15,630 nt of DNA from Acidimicrobiaceae bacterium (lineage in GTDB: Bacteria; Actinomycetota; Acidimicrobiia; Acidimicrobiales; UBA8190), in assembly GCA_003453695.1 (NCBI GenBank), contig DMNK01000162.1:366-15995 (forward strand), in the 5' to 3' direction. Below are positions 13,985 to 15,630 of this stretch, in pieces. Numbering within the stretch: the first letter of the stretch is position 1; each line of letters starts with the position of its first letter. The position numbers were made by a program, and so were the translations under genes. The notes beneath the pieces are model-generated. The model was not told the DNA's origin, ran no database searches, and worked only from the letters and a program-made list of their open reading frames with translations.

Positions 13985-14320
13985 ATGGAGGGCGTGGGAG
14001 GGCTCACCCAGGAGGAGCAGGCCGGTCGCCAGCAGGAACTACGCGCCCTGATCGACCTCATGCGCCCCGCCGTCCAGGCCGACGGCGGCGACCTCGAGCT
14101 CGTGTCCTTCGACGTCGAGTCCGGGGCCGTGGAGGTCCAGCTGCGGGGTGCCTGCAGCTCGTGCGCCATCTCGTCGGCGACCCTGCAAGGAGGGGTGGAG
14201 CGGATCCTCAAGCAGCGCCTGCCCTGGGTCACCGAGGTGACAGGGGGGGTGGACGAGGAGTTCGACATGGTCGAGAGCGCCGCCCTCGGCCGCGGCGCCT
14301 ACGTTCCCCGCCTTCCCTAG
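13985..14320 (+). CDS. Nfu-type iron-sulfur scaffold (NifU C-terminal domain)
   Basis: This 111-residue protein is a stand-alone NifU C-terminal domain, which carries or transfers [4Fe-4S] clusters. The family pattern is clear: LMRPAVQADGGDLELVSFD (residues 25-43), then LRGACSSCAISSATLQGGVE with the cluster-binding Cys57 and Cys60. A 15-residue charged tail follows. ATG at 13985 is used; GTG at 13994 is an alternative. The ribosome binding site is weak for both. CAGAAT at 13981-13986 could be a -10 giving a leaderless GTG start, but no -35 supports it. It is divergent from the thiolase operon across 234 bp, in which I see no other gene. The stop is TAG. Confidence 0.9.
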   Translation: MEGVGGLTQEEQAGRQQELRALIDLMRPAVQADGGDLELVSFDVESGAVEVQLRGACSSCAISSATLQGGVERILKQRLPWVTEVTGGVDEEFDMVESAALGRGAYVPRLP

Positions 14321-14383
14321 TCCCGTTCGTCTCCTTCCAGCCCCGCCGCCCTCATCTCCGTCTCCTCCCGCGGCCGTGTCGGG

Positions 14384-14411
14384 TTGATCCCTTAGCAATC
14401 CTAATTAGAAT
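14384..14411 (+). promoter_or_regulatory. Promoter of marR-MFS unit, probably leaderless
   Basis: TTGATC (14384-14389) and TAGAAT (14406-14411) are 16 bp apart. Transcription from this -10 would start at about 14418-14420, right at the ATG at 14420, so the mRNA would have little or no leader. This AT-rich patch stands out in the GC-rich surroundings. Confidence 0.55.
14398..14411. promoter_or_regulatory. Candidate MarR operator
   Basis: The perfect palindrome CTAATTAG (14401-14408) extends to an imperfect 14-bp palindrome ATCCTAATTAGAAT. It overlaps the -10 element. MarR proteins usually bind AT-rich palindromes over their own promoter, so autorepression is the natural reading, though not proven. 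Confidence 0.45.
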
Positions 14412-14419
14412 AGGGAACG

Positions 14420-14878
14420 ATGGCCCTCGCCTCTCCCCCTGGTGCCGGCTCCCCGGACCTCGACGCCGAGGCGGCCCTGGCCGCCCGCTTGCGGCTGGTG
14501 GTCACCCGCTTGAACCGGGCCCTGCGCCAGCAGGTGGCCGGCGGCCTGACCACGTCGCAGATCTCGACCCTGGCCACCGCCGCACGGCTGGAGACTCCGA
14601 CCCTGGGGGAGCTGGCCGCCGCCGAACAGGTGCAGCCCCCGAGCGTCACCCGCATGGTGGCGGCTCTCGAGTCGGCCCGGATGCTCGAACGCCGGGTCGA
14701 CCCCGACGACGGCCGCGTGGTGCGGGTGGCGGTGACGGGGGAGGGGCATCGCACCCTGCAGCGCATCCGCTCCATGCGCAACGCCCTGTTGGCCCGCCGC
14801 CTCCGCCGGCTCAGCGTGGAAGAACGCCGGCAGGTCGCCGACCTCGTGCCGCTGCTCGAGCGGCTGGTGGACTCGTGA
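14420..14878 (+). CDS. MarR-family transcriptional regulator
   Basis: This 152-residue protein is a winged-helix dimeric regulator. The N-terminal helix (AALAARLRLVVTRLNRALR) leads to the HTH: TTSQISTLATAARLETPTLGELAAAE, then the recognition helix PPSVTRMVAALESARMLERR. The wing carries DPDDGRVVRVAVTGEG, the hallmark DxRxxxxxLTxxG-like stretch. A long C-terminal helix completes the dimer interface. The ATG at 14420 sits 8 nt after the -10, so translation is probably leaderless. It is 10 bp upstream of an MFS exporter gene on the same strand, the common arrangement in which the regulator represses an efflux pump and is released by the exported compound. The ligand is unknown. Confidence 0.92.
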   Translation: MALASPPGAGSPDLDAEAALAARLRLVVTRLNRALRQQVAGGLTTSQISTLATAARLETPTLGELAAAEQVQPPSVTRMVAALESARMLERRVDPDDGRVVRVAVTGEGHRTLQRIRSMRNALLARRLRRLSVEERRQVADLVPLLERLVDS

Positions 14879-14888
14879 GGTCCGAACC

Positions 14889-15630
14889 GTGAGCGCCGCA
14901 TTGCGCTCCCTGTCGGCCTCGACGTTCCGCTCCCTTCGGATCCGGAACTACCGGCTCTATTTCGTCGCCCAGATCATCTCGGTGAGCGGGACCTGGATGC
15001 AGAGCGTCGCCCAGGCGTGGCTGGTGCTCCGCCTGGCGCCCGCCGGCCACCAGGGTGTCGATCTCGGAGTGGTGACGGCGCTGCAGTTCCTCCCCATGCT
15101 CCTCTTCGGCACCTACGGCGGCCTCGTGGCCGACCGTCTCGAAAAGCGGAGGCTGCTCTACGCCACGCAGAGCGTGGCCGGCGTGCTGGCGCTCGTCCTC
15201 GGCCTGCTCACGCAGTTCGGCGCCGTCCGCTTGTGGATGGTGTTCGTGCTGGCCACCTTGCTCGGCTTCGTCAACATGGTCGACAACCCCGCCCGTCAGA
15301 CCTTCGTGCTCGAGCTGGTGGGACGCGACGACCTGCCCAACGCCGTCAGCCTGAACAGTGTGGTCATGAACGGGGCCCGGGTCATCGGCCCTGCCATCGG
15401 CGGCGCCCTCATCGCCTTGGTGGGGCTGGCCGTGTGCTTCGAGGTGAACGCGGCGTCGTACGTGGCCGTGATCATCGGGCTGACGCTCATGAACGGCGGC
15501 GAGCTGCATCGCTCCGAGCCGGTGCCCCGCGCCCGGGGCCAGCTGCGCCAGGGCCTGCGCTATGTGTGGAGCACTCCGGGGCTGCGCGACCCTCTTCTGC
15601 TCGTGGCCGTGGTCGGCACCCTGGCCTACA
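14889..15630 (+). CDS. MFS transporter (MFS_3/EntS-like), 5' part
   Basis: The gene runs off the right edge; 247 codons are present. The start is GTG at 14889, 10 bp after the marR stop. The N-terminus FRSLRIRNYRLYFVAQIISVSGTW is typical of the EntS/MFS_3 group of exporters, with helix 1 containing the GTWMQSVAQAWLVL stretch. The loop between helices 2 and 3 has GGLVADRLEKRR, the MFS motif A (G-x-x-x-D-R). VNMVDNPARQTFVLELV and GARVIGPAIGGALI follow, as in this family. At least six membrane helices are visible. Such proteins export siderophores, drugs or metabolites using the proton gradient. Coupling to MarR suggests inducible efflux, while the substrate remains unknown. Confidence 0.92.
   Translation, partial: MSAALRSLSASTFRSLRIRNYRLYFVAQIISVSGTWMQSVAQAWLVLRLAPAGHQGVDLGVVTALQFLPMLLFGTYGGLVADRLEKRRLLYATQSVAGVLALVLGLLTQFGAVRLWMVFVLATLLGFVNMVDNPARQTFVLELVGRDDLPNAVSLNSVVMNGARVIGPAIGGALIALVGLAVCFEVNAASYVAVIIGLTLMNGGELHRSEPVPRARGQLRQGLRYVWSTPGLRDPLLLVAVVGTLAY

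Noticed and set aside
1..15630. tRNA genes, CRISPR arrays, insertion sequences, att sites
   Set aside because: No T-arm motif with cloverleaf, no regularly spaced identical repeats, and no transposase or integrase motifs were found by eye on either strand.

Overview
The window is very GC-rich, uses GTG starts in about half of its genes, has many 4-bp start/stop overlaps, and shows actinobacterial-looking -10 elements (TAnnnT). Gene content and style fit a high-GC actinomycetote, plausibly of the Acidimicrobiia; this placement is inference from composition and protein style only.

Left part (1-5740): the 3' end of a COG4280-like multi-pass membrane protein is followed by a small membrane protein (4-bp overlap). 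Converging on it is a SAM-dependent methyltransferase. Divergent from the methyltransferase is a 5-oxoprolinase operon: pxpA (LamB/YcsF family) and a fused pxpB-pxpC, overlapping by GTGA. Next comes a sodium/calcium-exchanger-type (CaCA) membrane protein with its own candidate promoter. It ends 2 bp from a convergent hemerythrin-domain (HHE) protein.

Middle (5741-10396): an SRPBCC protein diverges from the HHE gene. It is followed by a single-pass small membrane protein with a C-terminal Cys pair, and by a 986-residue LAL-type LuxR regulator (AAA ATPase, helical repeats, LuxR HTH). Between the small gene and the regulator lies a very stable GC hairpin. Downstream of the regulator is a 479-bp gene-free convergent spacer. 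It holds three tandem hairpins, five GGGGA motifs in helical phase, and a candidate promoter pointing into sequence without a convincing gene. This is the most unusual stretch of the window.

Right part (10397-15630): a tightly packed minus-strand operon runs, in transcription order, SCP2-type thiolase, KASIII/FabH-like synthase, nucleotidyltransferase, acylphosphatase. Divergent from it are a stand-alone Nfu/NifU C-terminal-domain iron-sulfur protein and then a MarR regulator with an MFS exporter. The MarR gene appears to be leaderless, with a small AT-rich palindrome over its -10.

No tRNA, rRNA, CRISPR array, transposase or integrase was seen. No complete novel defence or mobile system is evident. 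The best leads are the phased-repeat/orphan-promoter spacer, the CaCA protein lacking the second conserved acidic residue, the diverged PxpA, and the small-membrane-protein/LuxR pair.
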